DNA of 33,421 nucleotides from Ralstonia sp. ASV6. GTDB lineage: Bacteria > Pseudomonadota > Gammaproteobacteria > Burkholderiales > Burkholderiaceae. The notes below the pieces were generated by a model. That model ran no database searches, was not told the origin of the DNA, and saw only the letters and a program-made list of their open reading frames with translations. Below are positions 8,576 to 16,850 of this stretch, in pieces (positions within the stretch are counted from its first letter, which is position 1; the number at the start of each line of letters is the position of its first letter). The position numbers and the translations under genes were made by a program. The stretch lies in contig NZ_JAELUI010000055.1 in assembly GCF_016429285.1 (NCBI RefSeq), positions 1 to 33,421 on the forward strand, given 5' to 3'.

Positions 8576-10564
8576 ATGCGAACGCCTCCTCGCCACTCCG
8601 CCTCTGAACAACCCGCCACCAGCCTCGGCACGCGGCTGGCAGTCATCGGCCTGATTGCCCTGGTGCTGGTGTTTGGTGCCTTTGCGCTGGCGAACTCGCA
8701 TTCGAGCCTGCGCACGCTGGAAGCCAACGCACAATCGGCCATGCGCGACCAGGAGGCCGCCATGCGTGACATGATCGCGCTCTTCGACGGCGCCATGCGC
8801 ACCGAGGCGGACCGCTTCCTCACCGCCTTTGCCGATGCCGCCCCCGGCCCCTACAGCGTGGACCCGGTGCAGACCGTAGAAGTGGCCGGCAAGCCCACGC
8901 CCACCTTCAGGAGCGGCGACACGGTGCTGAACCTGAACTACACCGTGCCGGATAAATTTTTCGCCCGCACCGGCGGCACCATCGCCACCGTGTTTGCCCG
9001 TACCGGCGACGACTTCGTGCGCGTGACGACCTCGCTCAAGAAGGAAAACGGCGAACGCGCCATTGGCACGTTGCTTGATCGCGCCCACCCCAGCTACAAG
9101 GCGCTGATGGCCGGCGAGCCGTTCCGTGGTCTGGCGTGGCTGTTTGGCGTGCCGTACATGAGCAAGTACGAACCGGTGCGCGATGCTTCCGGCAAGGTTG
9201 TCGGCGCGCTGTACGTGGGTGTGGATGTGCGGACCGAACTGGCGCTGCTCAAGGACAAGATCCGCGCGCACACCATCGGCAAGACCGGCGGCTACTTCGT
9301 CATTGACGGCAAGCCCGGCGCTGACCAGGGCAAGGTGCTGATCGACCGCAACACGGCGCGCGAAGGCAAGAACTTGCTCGATGCCAAGGACGCCACCGGC
9401 CAGGCCTGGGTGCGCGAGATGATCGAGCGCCGCGACGGCATCCTGCGCCATGCGCTGGCCGACACCGAGGGTGGCGCCGCGCGCGAGCGCTTCACCGTCT
9501 TCTCGCAATACCCTGATTGGAAGCTGGTGATCGCCGGCACCGCCTACGTAGACGAACTGGAAGCCGATCTGGTCGTTGCCCGCAACCGCTTCCTGCTGCT
9601 CGGTCTGGCGCTGGGCGCACTGTTGGCCGCCGGCCTGTGGTGGATGCTGCGCCGCGCAGTCAGCCTGCCGCTGGCCGAAGTGGTGTCCGTGGCCGAGCGC
9701 GTGGCCGCCGGCGACCTGACGCACCGCCTGCCCGCCACGCGCCGTGACGAGATCGGCCAGTTGATGCGTACCATCAACGGCGTTGGCGATGGCCTCTCGG
9801 GCATCGTCGACAAGGTGCGTGCCAGCGCGTCCACCATTGCCTCCAGCACCGGCCAGATCGCTGCGGGCAATGCTGACCTCTCTGCGCGCACCGAGGCGCA
9901 GGCCGGCAGCCTGGAGCGCACCGCATCGAGCATCGAGGAGCTGGCCGCCACCGTACGCCAGAACGCCGACAGCGCGCAGCATGCACACGACATGGTGCAG
10001 TCCGCCAGTCAGGCGGCCAATGCCGGTGGGCAGACCGTCGAGCGCCTGGTCGGCACGATGTCGGGCATCCACACTACCGCGCAGAAGATTGCCGACATCA
10101 CCGGCATCATTGACGGCATCGCCTTCCAGACCAACATCCTGGCGCTGAACGCCGCCGTGGAAGCCGCCCGCGCTGGTGAGCAGGGCCGCGGCTTTGCCGT
10201 GGTGGCGGGCGAGGTGCGCAGCCTGGCACAACGCAGCGCCGCCGCCGCCAAGGAGATCAAGGTGCTCATCAACCGCTCGGTGGAGGAAGTGCAGGCCGGC
10301 AACGAAGCCGCACGCGGTGCGGGGGATGCCATGCAGGACATCGTCACGCGCGTCGAGCGCATCGCCGGCTTCATGGGCGAGATCAGCCATGCTTCGCGCG
10401 AGCAGTCGCAGGGCATTGAAGCGGTCAACCAGGCGGTGACGTCGATGGACGAGGTGACGCAGCAGAACGCCGCACTGGTGGAAGAAGCTGCCGCCGCGGC
10501 CGAAAGCCTGCGTCAGCAGGCCCAGGAACTGCGCGGCGCAGTGGATGTGTTCCGGCTGGCTTGA
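8576..10564 (+). CDS. Methyl-accepting chemotaxis protein (Cache sensor)
   Basis: A 662-residue inner-membrane chemoreceptor. Membrane helix 1 is at about 19-40; a long periplasmic region of about 41-336 looks like a fused Cache_3/Cache_2 sensor ([20 protein letters not shown] is typical); helix 2 is about 337-358; HAMP about 359-412; then the coiled-coil signalling domain to about 650. The conserved hairpin tip that contacts CheA and CheW spans about 511-548 ([20 protein letters not shown]). There is no C-terminal NWETF-type CheR/CheB tether. AGGAAAAAG precedes the ATG. No che genes are in the window, so it should feed a core pathway elsewhere. The ligand is unknown; many Cache sensors bind organic acids or amino acids. 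Confidence 0.96.
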   Translation: MRTPPRHSASEQPATSLGTRLAVIGLIALVLVFGAFALANSHSSLRTLEANAQSAMRDQEAAMRDMIALFDGAMRTEADRFLTAFADAAPGPYSVDPVQTVEVAGKPTPTFRSGDTVLNLNYTVPDKFFARTGGTIATVFARTGDDFVRVTTSLKKENGERAIGTLLDRAHPSYKALMAGEPFRGLAWLFGVPYMSKYEPVRDASGKVVGALYVGVDVRTELALLKDKIRAHTIGKTGGYFVIDGKPGADQGKVLIDRNTAREGKNLLDAKDATGQAWVREMIERRDGILRHALADTEGGAARERFTVFSQYPDWKLVIAGTAYVDELEADLVVARNRFLLLGLALGALLAAGLWWMLRRAVSLPLAEVVSVAERVAAGDLTHRLPATRRDEIGQLMRTINGVGDGLSGIVDKVRASASTIASSTGQIAAGNADLSARTEAQAGSLERTASSIEELAATVRQNADSAQHAHDMVQSASQAANAGGQTVERLVGTMSGIHTTAQKIADITGIIDGIAFQTNILALNAAVEAARAGEQGRGFAVVAGEVRSLAQRSAAAAKEIKVLINRSVEEVQAGNEAARGAGDAMQDIVTRVERIAGFMGEISHASREQSQGIEAVNQAVTSMDEVTQQNAALVEEAAAAAESLRQQAQELRGAVDVFRLA

Positions 10565-10748
10565 GCGCGCAACGGAGGGTTGCAGAAGGTTGAGGAAATG
10601 TTGCAGTTGGCAAACAGCTATGCGGGGAATCTGTGCAAACCTGTACGTTGAGGAACTCGCGTCCAGCTCAGGCACTCGCACCACACAATCTGTCAGCCAT
10701 TTGCAACGCAACGTGATGGGATGCCCCGGAGCTTGCGCGCCTCAGTCC

Positions 10749-11333
10749 ATGTCCTCCGTAGGTCAAGCCTTTCATTCTGTGGTCGCGATCGACGACCACC
10801 CGCTCGTTCTGGAATCCATTCAAGCGCTGCTTGCCGGGTCACCGTATCTGCGCCTTGTCGCCACAGCGGCTGATGGGGCGGAAGGGCTGCAGCTGATCCG
10901 CTCGGCGCGGCCCAAGCTGGCGATCATCGACATCAATCTGCCCAGCCTGGATGGCCTTGAGCTGGTGCGGCGGGTTCGCGCACAGCGCCAGGACATCGGC
11001 ATCGTAACGATCTCGTCGGAAAGCGCAGACGACAATGCGCGGCTGGCCTTCCTGGCCGGCGCAAATGCCTACGTCGAGAAATCGGAAGCCACTTCCGTCC
11101 TGTCGGCGGCCCTCCTGCTGGCTGCGCGCGGGTATCTCTCGTTTCCCCATGCAGCGATGGGCCCCGCAGAAGGCGCAGGCATGGCAACGCTGACCAACCG
11201 AGAGATGCGCGTGAACCAGTTGCTCACGCAAGGCTACGCGAACACGGAGATCGCCAAGCGCCTCGGTATCTCGCCGAAGACGGTCTCAACCTTCAAGCAC
11301 CGCATCTCTAGGAAGATCGGGCTCGCAGCCTGA
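10749..11333 (+). CDS. NarL/BvgA-family response regulator
   Basis: A 194-residue two-domain regulator. The receiver domain shows the acidic pair Asp15/Asp16 (AIDDHP), phosphoacceptor Asp61 (IIDINLPSLDG) and Lys111 (YVEKSE). A LuxR-type helix-turn-helix follows at about 137-190 (LTNREMRVNQLLTQGYANTEIAKRLGIS cut at its core; ends KTVSTFKHRISRKI). The HTH resembles BvgA/EvgA rather than the RcsB-like one at the window's left edge. No kinase gene is adjacent, so it is an orphan or a partner of the distant hybrid kinase. The start is uncertain: 10749 begins right at the receiver fold but has no clear ribosome site; an in-frame ATG at 10716 is the alternative. Confidence 0.9.
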   Translation: MSSVGQAFHSVVAIDDHPLVLESIQALLAGSPYLRLVATAADGAEGLQLIRSARPKLAIIDINLPSLDGLELVRRVRAQRQDIGIVTISSESADDNARLAFLAGANAYVEKSEATSVLSAALLLAARGYLSFPHAAMGPAEGAGMATLTNREMRVNQLLTQGYANTEIAKRLGISPKTVSTFKHRISRKIGLAA

Positions 11334-11466
11334 CCACCGACATCTAGACGACAGCGCGCTGGCAGACACGCTTTCCTGCGGCTGCCTGGGCGCCCAATCC
11401 CTTCGACACCACCAGTTCGCAGCGATACCCGTAAAGCTATCGGGTGCGTTGGCACACGCGTAAAAA

Positions 11467-11492
11467 AAAGGCCGCTTTTTCAAGCGGCCTTT
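11467..11492. terminator. Rho-independent terminator
   Basis: AAAGGCCGC (11467-11475) pairs exactly with GCGGCCTTT (11484-11492) around an 8-base loop. An A-run precedes it and Ts close it, so it can act in both directions. It lies 133 bases after the response-regulator stop and marks the boundary with the AT-rich porin leader. Confidence 0.85.
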
Positions 11493-11830
11493 AAAGTCGA
11501 TATGAAGCTGTGAAACTGTAATTCAGGCTTCGATCGAATCATAATCCAAAACCATTGATCCGCAATAGTTTAATTTTCGTCATCCACTGGATTATTCTTT
11601 GAGATATTTGGATGGTGCAGCGTAGGATTGTGGCTTAAATTATTGTAAGCCTTGCTTATGCTGGTTGGATGGCTTGTATAGGGTGTTGATTTATATGGAA
11701 AATTTTATTATTTTGGATTAGGTATCGTATTTGCCACAGAGAAATTTCGTCCATTGGTGAGTGAGTGTCCATGGAATACATAATTACTACATCGCAAATC
11801 CCCGCGATAGTGTTTTTCAAGGACAACGAT
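11493..11830 (+). promoter_or_regulatory. AT-rich leader/promoter region of the porin
   Basis: About 340 bases with no gene that I can support, clearly richer in A and T than the rest of the window. A possible promoter is TTGATT (11686-11691) with TATTTT (11709-11714) at 17 bases, which would leave a leader of over 100 bases before the porin ATG. Neither box is strong. Long AT-rich leaders before porins are common sites for nucleoid-protein, OmpR-type or small-RNA control, but nothing in the sequence proves one here. Confidence 0.4.
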
Positions 11831-12931
11831 ATGAAGATCAAGCTGTTTGCGGCTGCTGCCGCAGCCCTGGTTTCCGCAGGCGCCTCCGCGCAATCGAGCG
11901 TGACGATGTACGGCGTGGCTGACGCTGGCATTGAGTGGGCCAACAAGGTGCCGAACACAGCCGGCACGGAAGGCAACTCGCGTGTGTCCATGCAGTCGGG
12001 CAATGGAGCCATGACCGGTTCGCGTTGGGGCCTGCGCGGCGTTGAAGACCTGGGCGGTGGCCTGAAGGGTATCTTCAACCTGGAGAGCGGCTTTGACATC
12101 GGCCGTGGCGAGAGCCAAGACAGCCGTCTGTTCGGCCGTGCCGCTTACGTTGGTCTGCAAGGCCAATGGGGTCAAGTGACCCTGGGCCGTCAGACGAACC
12201 TGCTATACGACTTCACGACCCAGTACGACCCGATGGCGCTGACCTCGCGTTACTCGATCGTCTCGCAAGACGCCGCTATGGGTGGCCGTGCTGACAACGC
12301 CATCAAGTACGTTGGTACGTTCAATGGCTTGACAGCGTCGGCGCTGTACTCCATGCGTAATGATGGTCAAGAGATCGCTGGCAACAACAAGGTCGGCCGC
12401 GAGTGGAGCGCTGGTTTGAACTACGCCGCAGGCCCGTTCTCGGTTGGCGCTGTCTATGACCAAACGAACGGCAATGACGTCACCACGGCCGACATCAAGA
12501 CGCAACGCGCTACGTTGGCTGGTACGTATGCCTTCGGTCCGGCCAAGCTGTTTGCTGGCTACCGTTGGGGCCACGTGACGGGTCTGCCGGCGGCGATTGC
12601 TGCCACTGCATCGGAAACGCGTTCGAACCTGTACTGGCTGGGTGCCGCGTACCAGGCAACGCCGGCGCTGTCGCTGACGGGCGCTGCCTACTATCAAAAC
12701 TACAAGGTCACCGGCGCGGGTAACCCGTGGCTGTTCGTGGTGGGTAGCGATTACGCGCTCTCCAAGCGCACCGACGCCTATCTGAACCTGGCCTATGCCA
12801 AGAACAGCAGCAACGCGCTCCTGCCGGTGGGTGTGGCAAGCGACACGACACCTCTGTTCTCGGCCCCGGACGGTACCACCAGCAGCAGCAACCAAATGGG
12901 TGCCATGGTCGGTATTCGCCACAAGTTCTAA
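11831..12931 (+). CDS. Gram-negative general porin (Burkholderiales OmpC-like type)
   Basis: A 366-residue outer-membrane trimeric beta-barrel porin for passive uptake of small solutes. The signal peptide MKIKLFAAAAAALVSAGASA is followed by QSSVTMYGVADAG, the usual start of the first strand in this family. The chain ends GIRHKF with the terminal Phe needed for BAM-mediated assembly. The segment 'GSRWGLRGVEDLGGGLKG' is the typical second strand and turn. Length is normal. The ATG at 11831 has AAGGA about eight bases upstream; a longer in-frame reading from 11765 would spoil the signal peptide. Its codon use looks more optimised than its neighbours, as expected for an abundant protein. Confidence 0.96.
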   Translation: MKIKLFAAAAAALVSAGASAQSSVTMYGVADAGIEWANKVPNTAGTEGNSRVSMQSGNGAMTGSRWGLRGVEDLGGGLKGIFNLESGFDIGRGESQDSRLFGRAAYVGLQGQWGQVTLGRQTNLLYDFTTQYDPMALTSRYSIVSQDAAMGGRADNAIKYVGTFNGLTASALYSMRNDGQEIAGNNKVGREWSAGLNYAAGPFSVGAVYDQTNGNDVTTADIKTQRATLAGTYAFGPAKLFAGYRWGHVTGLPAAIAATASETRSNLYWLGAAYQATPALSLTGAAYYQNYKVTGAGNPWLFVVGSDYALSKRTDAYLNLAYAKNSSNALLPVGVASDTTPLFSAPDGTTSSSNQMGAMVGIRHKF

Positions 12932-12953
12932 TCGACGCTGAGTCGGCTAGATG

Positions 12954-12983
12954 AAAAAACCCGAGCCGAGGCTCGGGTTTTTT
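12954..12983. terminator. Bidirectional Rho-independent terminator
   Basis: Six As, CCCGAGC (12960-12966), a 4-base loop, GCTCGGG (12971-12977) and six Ts form a near-perfect terminator. It ends the porin transcript (22 bases after its stop) and, on the other strand, the ferritin-like gene (22 bases after its stop). Confidence 0.95.
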
Positions 12984-13004
12984 CTTGGGCGCTTGCGGCA
13001 GAAC

Positions 13005-13859
13005 TCAGTGCAGCACCACGCGCCGCACCAGCGCCACCAGCGGCGGGCGGATCGAGCGTTCGATGACCGGCCGCAAACGCAGCGGCTTGAGCAGCATCTT
13101 GGCTGCCATGTCGATCGGCAGGTGCGAGCGCACCAGCGCGCTCACGCGCGAGTTGAGGGCGCGTACGTCGGCTTCGGGCACGTCTTCCTGATCGCGTTCG
13201 ATGCGTAGCACGTTGCGCAGGGCGATCATCGAATCTTCGTTCTTGATTTCGCGCAGGCGTGAGGCGAGTGCCTTGAGCACGCGCGCGCGGCCGACGCCCT
13301 CGCGGGCGTTGCATTCGTTGAAGAAGCGCAGGAAGTGCTTGTAGTGACGGACTTCGTCCGCCGAAATGCGGCTGGCGAGGTCGCGCAGCACGGGCTCGTC
13401 GGCATCTGCGGCGGCCTGGGCGATGGCGCGGTAGAAGGTGGCGGTGCCCATCTCGACCACGCAGCGCGCCACCATTTCCAGCGCCTGCGTCGGCTCGAAC
13501 TGGTCGATCAAGCAGGTGACGGAGTACTCGTCGAAAAAGCGGGCGTAGCCGCGCTCCCAGTCAAACTCGGGCCAGACGGTTTCAACGTAGCGGCGCAGGG
13601 CGAGGCCGTGCTGCAGTTCTTCTCGCTCCCAGTGGGCGATGAGCCAGTGGGCGGTTTCAGGGCGATCTGCGTAGTACTGGGCAAGATTGCCTGCGTAGAG
13701 ATCAGAGCCGCTCTCGACAAACGAGGCGCTGACCACGAGATAGAACAGCGTGCGGTTCTCGCGCACGCGTGCGACATCGATGCTGCCGTAGGCGATCTCG
13801 TGGACTGTCCACGGGAGTTGTTCGCTGACGGATCCTGCTTCCAGATGAACCTGTGACAC
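13005..13859 (-). CDS. Ferritin-like di-iron domain protein
   Basis: A 284-residue soluble helical protein with the four-helix di-iron ligand pattern: Glu49 (FVESG), ExxH at Glu81/His84 (EELQHG), Glu136 (VVEMGT) and ExxH at Glu169/His172 (ADEVRHY). This set is typical of ferritin-like oxidases and hydroxylases, and the spacing fits one complete site. The C-terminal about 80 residues, rich in Arg and hydrophobics ([20 protein letters not shown]), lie outside the core and may contact membrane or a partner. The GTG at 13859 is chosen because GGAGGA lies eight bases upstream; a further upstream in-frame start has no such site. The reaction is unknown. An oxygenase or desaturase-like role is possible, iron storage less so. 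Confidence 0.85.
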   Translation of the reverse strand: MSQVHLEAGSVSEQLPWTVHEIAYGSIDVARVRENRTLFYLVVSASFVESGSDLYAGNLAQYYADRPETAHWLIAHWEREELQHGLALRRYVETVWPEFDWERGYARFFDEYSVTCLIDQFEPTQALEMVARCVVEMGTATFYRAIAQAAADADEPVLRDLASRISADEVRHYKHFLRFFNECNAREGVGRARVLKALASRLREIKNEDSMIALRNVLRIERDQEDVPEADVRALNSRVSALVRSHLPIDMAAKMLLKPLRLRPVIERSIRPPLVALVRRVVLH

Positions 13860-13904
13860 GGCACGTCCTCCGTTGGCGGAGCCGTAAGAAGTCGGCCGCC
13901 TTAG

Positions 13905-13936
13905 CATGAGAATGAAACATCACGTCTCATGTTTCA
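13905..13936. promoter_or_regulatory. Two interleaved inverted repeats upstream of the ferritin-like gene
   Basis: TGAAACAT (13913-13920) is complementary to ATGTTTCA (13929-13936), and CATGAGA (13905-13911) to TCTCATG (13925-13931). The two pairings share bases, so as RNA they exclude each other; as DNA they could be an operator. They lie 46-77 bases before the GTG start. Confidence 0.45.
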
Positions 13937-14013
13937 AGACACTTTTGCGTCAATAAAGGTTCCTATAAGCAATCTTCTGCGTACAAAGTGGCACTGAGAC
14001 TATGGCGATTGCG

Positions 14014-15240
14014 TCACTCGGGTGTTTTGCGCATCGGGTGGGCCCGTGCGTGCCGCAACCCGTAGGTGAAGGCGCCGAGCGCGATAACTGCCGCCGCCAC
14101 CATCGCCCATTCGACTGCCGCGTAACCACCGGAGGCTTTCCACAGCAGCGCGCCCAGCCACGGCGCGCTGGCCTGGGCCAGCAGCACGGGCGTCATCATC
14201 AGGCCGTTGAGCGTGGCGTATTGGCGGCGTGATACCAGTTCCGGCATGGCAATCGCGCGCAGCATGGTGTTGATGCCATTGGCTGCACCGTAGACCAGCG
14301 CAAAGACGATCAGCAGTGGGCCGGTGGAGAGCGTCAGCACCACGAGCGCGAGCGCCATCGCCACATACGTGGCTGGGGCAATGCGCACCGGATGCGCCAG
14401 ACGAAAGCGCATCATCGCCAGCCGGCCAAGCACCTGGGCCGGGCCAATGAGCGCCGCGATCAGCAACTGGCGGCTGGTCGGCTCCCCTTTCTCGGAAAGC
14501 AGCGGAATCAGGTGTGCCCCAAGCACCGTGTTGGTCAGGGCGACGGCCACGAACGCCAGCACCACTGCCCAGAACACCGGCATGCGCAGCGCCATGCGCC
14601 ACGCGGAAGGCTGCGCAGGCGCAGTTGGGCCGGCCGCTTCTGCCGGCGCGTGCGCGGGCGGCCGTACGCGCAGCCGCGCATGGATGGGCAGGCAAATCAG
14701 CAGATGCGCCAGCGCAAACAACTGCAGCGTGTGCCGCCAGCCAATGTGCTCCACGCCCCATTGCGCCAGTGGAATGCAGATCGTGCTGGAGAACCCCGCA
14801 ATCAGCGTGAGGCCGATGATGGGGCGCTGGTAGGCATCGCCAAACGCTTGGCGCAGCACGACGAATGCGGGGTCGTAGAGCGTGGTGGCCATCGCGATGC
14901 CCATCGGCAACCAGAGCAGGAGGAACGTGGTTTCACCGGAAACGTACGACCAGGCCAGCAGGCTGCCTGCGGCCAGTACCGAGCCCATGCCCATCACACG
15001 GCGCGCCGGCCAGCGGTCCAGCGCGCGCCCGACCCAGAACGAGCACAGCGCCCACACCAGGAGCCCAAGCGAGAACCCGCCCGCCAGGAACGGCCGCGCC
15101 CAGCCGAGCGTGTCGTGCATCGGCGCAAGGAAGACGGTGAAGGTGAAGTACAGCGTGCCCCACGAGACCGTTTGCGCGAGGCCGAGCAGCAACACAAGGC
15201 GCCGGCCCTCGGGTGAGGCCAGCGAGAACATGGGTGTCAT
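14014..15240 (-). CDS. MFS transporter
   Basis: A 408-residue inner-membrane protein with the hydrophobic rhythm of a 12-helix major facilitator, split near residue 200 by a polar loop with a PPAHAPAEAAG stretch. Early residues read GLAQTVSWGTLYFTFTVFLAPM, typical of the oxalate/formate-antiporter-like and 'arabinose efflux-like' MFS groups; the WVGRALDRWPARRVMG loop matches the family's loop 2-3 motif position. The substrate is unknown. The start is uncertain: ATG 15240 or GTG 15285, neither with a clear ribosome site. It follows the Crp/Fnr gene on the same strand by 110 bases and may be its target. Confidence 0.9.
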   Translation of the reverse strand: MTPMFSLASPEGRRLVLLLGLAQTVSWGTLYFTFTVFLAPMHDTLGWARPFLAGGFSLGLLVWALCSFWVGRALDRWPARRVMGMGSVLAAGSLLAWSYVSGETTFLLLWLPMGIAMATTLYDPAFVVLRQAFGDAYQRPIIGLTLIAGFSSTICIPLAQWGVEHIGWRHTLQLFALAHLLICLPIHARLRVRPPAHAPAEAAGPTAPAQPSAWRMALRMPVFWAVVLAFVAVALTNTVLGAHLIPLLSEKGEPTSRQLLIAALIGPAQVLGRLAMMRFRLAHPVRIAPATYVAMALALVVLTLSTGPLLIVFALVYGAANGINTMLRAIAMPELVSRRQYATLNGLMMTPVLLAQASAPWLGALLWKASGGYAAVEWAMVAAAVIALGAFTYGLRHARAHPMRKTPE

Positions 15241-15280
15241 GGAGGCTAAAGCGGTGGGTAGCAGGCCATGGGTGAGCCTG

Positions 15281-15293
15281 CGCACAGTGTGCG
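15281..15293. promoter_or_regulatory. 13-bp palindrome upstream of the MFS gene
   Basis: CGCACA-G-TGTGCG is a perfect palindrome 41 bases before the ATG at 15240. It is a candidate operator, or weak structure in the leader. It would lie inside the gene if the GTG at 15285 were the true start. Confidence 0.3.
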
Positions 15294-15350
15294 GACCATT
15301 CTAGCGGCGCGAGCCTGGGTGCGCGTGCCCCGGTCGAAGGGGGCGCTCAG

Positions 15351-16043
15351 CTAGTGGCTGCCGGCGAGTCCACGCAGCGCTGTCGCATCGACGATCTCCA
15401 CCGCCCGGTAGTGGCAGCGGATCCACCCCGCGCGCTGCCATGCCTGCAGGTACTTGGAGATGGTCTGCCGCGAGCGCGCCAGCATGCGGCCCAGTTCTTC
15501 GTTGCTGGCGGCGACGGTGCGGCCATCGCCCGCGCGGGCAAGCTGCAGCAGGCGCTGGGCGAGGCGCACATCGGCGGGCATCTCGCTGGCGTGCTCGAAC
15601 TCGTCGAAGATCAGGCGGATGCGCTGGCAGAGCTGCTGCATCAGCGCCCACATGCCGGCCGGATAAGCGGCCACCACGCGCGCAAACGCGGCGCTGCCCA
15701 ACAGGATGAGCGTAGTTGGCCCCTGGGCATGCGCGCTGTGCGTACGGCCGCCGCCGTCGATGAGGGCGATTTCTCCGAACCACTCGCCCGCGCGCAGCAC
15801 GCCATAGACGAGTTCGCTGCCGCCATCGGTCGTGCGGCTGATGCGCACGCGGCCACGCACGATCAGGAACATGCCCTGTGCCGGGCCGCCGTGGGGGTGG
15901 ATGCATTCGCCGTCGGGGTAGGTGATCAGGCGCGCGGCGGGCGCGATCTCGGCCAGCAGGTCAGCGGGGGCGTCACGCAGCCAGCCCTGCGCGAGTTGCG
16001 CGGGGGGAGGAGCGGGGATCGTGTGGGAGGCTTCGGCAGGCAT
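15351..16043 (-). CDS. Crp/Fnr-family transcriptional regulator
   Basis: A 230-residue regulator with an N-terminal cyclic-nucleotide-binding-type beta-roll (about 30-140) and a winged helix-turn-helix (about 160-225; EELGRMLARSRQTISKYL at 182-199). The phosphate-binding cassette reads GEWFGEIALIDGGGRTHSA: Glu91 and Arg100 are where cAMP-binding CRPs have them, though R-T-H-S departs from the usual R-S/T-A. There is no N-terminal Cys cluster, so it is not an oxygen-sensing Fe-S FNR. It is divergent from the HD-domain gene and upstream of the MFS gene on the same strand. A perfect TGTCAA-N4-TTGACA palindrome 35 bases before its start suggests autoregulation. Confidence 0.92.
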   Translation of the reverse strand: MPAEASHTIPAPPPAQLAQGWLRDAPADLLAEIAPAARLITYPDGECIHPHGGPAQGMFLIVRGRVRISRTTDGGSELVYGVLRAGEWFGEIALIDGGGRTHSAHAQGPTTLILLGSAAFARVVAAYPAGMWALMQQLCQRIRLIFDEFEHASEMPADVRLAQRLLQLARAGDGRTVAASNEELGRMLARSRQTISKYLQAWQRAGWIRCHYRAVEIVDATALRGLAGSH

Positions 16044-16077
16044 GTCGGCAGAATGCGGCGAAGGGGGCGCGGCTCAT

Positions 16078-16093
16078 TGTCAAATGCTTGACA
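16078..16093. promoter_or_regulatory. Palindromic Crp/Fnr-type operator candidate
   Basis: TGTCAA-ATGC-TTGACA has perfect 6-bp arms. Arm length and 4-base spacer equal those of the FNR/DNR box (TTGAT-N4-ATCAA), though the bases differ. It sits 35 bases before the Crp/Fnr start and 134 before the HD-domain gene. TTGACA also matches a -35 element. Confidence 0.5.
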
Positions 16094-16129
16094 GTCTGCG
16101 CGCAAGCCCCGGGCAGAGAATGGCTCAGT

Positions 16130-16165
16130 GTTATCCACAGCAGTTATCCACAGTGGTTATCCACA
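16130..16165 (+). repeat. Three tandem consensus DnaA boxes, 13-bp period
   Basis: GTTATCCACA occurs at 16130-16139, 16143-16152 and 16156-16165, all in the same orientation with 3-base spacers (GCA, GTG). Each holds the exact DnaA box TTATCCACA. The array ends 61 bases before the HD-domain gene and overlaps where its promoter should be. No rep, par or dnaA gene is nearby, so a replication origin is not supported. Confidence 0.8.
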
Positions 16166-16226
16166 ACAAGCTGCGCACCCATGACGCGGCATCCCAGACC
16201 GATTCAGGCGACGAAGGAGACACCCC

Positions 16227-16850
16227 ATGACGCACGACACCGCCCCGCGCGCGACGTTTTCCCATATGGAGCACGGCACCCGCGAGGACTGGGCCGCGAT
16301 CTCGGCCGAGTTCATGCCATTTGCCCGTGCGCTGCCCGACCGCGTGCTCGCGCACCTGAAGCTGCTCGACGGCGACTGCGGCGGCTTCCCCATCGACCGC
16401 CTCGCGCACTCGCTGCAGACCGCCACGCTGGCGCACCGCGACGGCCGCGACGAGGAATACGTGGTCTGCGCGCTGCTGCACGACATTGGCGACACGCTGG
16501 GCAGCTTCAACCACCCAGACATCGCCGCGGCCATCCTCAAGCCCTTCGTCAGCCCTGAAAACCTGTGGATGGTCGAGAAGCACGGCATTTTCCAGGGCTA
16601 CTACTTCTTCCACCACCTGGGCCTGGACCGCAACCTGCGCGAGCAATACCGCAGCCAGCCCGAGCTGTTCGAGCGCACCGCCGAGTTCTGCGCCAAGTAC
16701 GACGCCGCCGCCTTCATGGCTGACTACGACAACCTGCCGCTGTCGTTCTTCGAACCGATGGTGCGCCGCGTGCTCGCCCAGCCGCGCAACTCCATTTACG
16801 TGAAAGAAGGTGAGCGCGAACTGTCCAAGCCAAAGGCCGAGGCGGCGTAA
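16227..16850 (+). CDS. HD-domain protein of the PhnZ-like oxygenase / phosphohydrolase type
   Basis: A 207-residue protein with the metal ligand order of HD proteins: His61 (LAHSLQTA), His85-Asp86 (LLHDIGD), His96 (FNHPD), His119 (EKHGIF) and Asp159 (KYDAAAF). Six ligands and the 'AHSLQTATLA' motif resemble the mixed-valence di-iron oxygenases (PhnZ, myo-inositol oxygenase) more than nucleotide phosphohydrolases; this is inferred from memory of those sequences. If so it would oxidise a small phosphonate or polyol-like compound. AAGGAG lies eight bases before the ATG. It is divergent from the Crp/Fnr gene, with three DnaA boxes in its leader. Its stop TAA directly abuts the stop of the convergent lactate dehydrogenase gene. 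The substrate is unknown. Confidence 0.87.
   Translation: MTHDTAPRATFSHMEHGTREDWAAISAEFMPFARALPDRVLAHLKLLDGDCGGFPIDRLAHSLQTATLAHRDGRDEEYVVCALLHDIGDTLGSFNHPDIAAAILKPFVSPENLWMVEKHGIFQGYYFFHHLGLDRNLREQYRSQPELFERTAEFCAKYDAAAFMADYDNLPLSFFEPMVRRVLAQPRNSIYVKEGERELSKPKAEAA

Noticed and set aside
8561-10711. A 716-residue open frame antisense to the chemoreceptor
   Set aside because: It mirrors the chemoreceptor's codon bias and has no family-like motifs; the plus-strand reading has complete MCP domains.
16130-16165. The DnaA boxes as a replication origin
   Set aside because: No dnaA, rep, parAB or AT-rich unwinding region is next to them, and they lie in an ordinary divergent promoter region.
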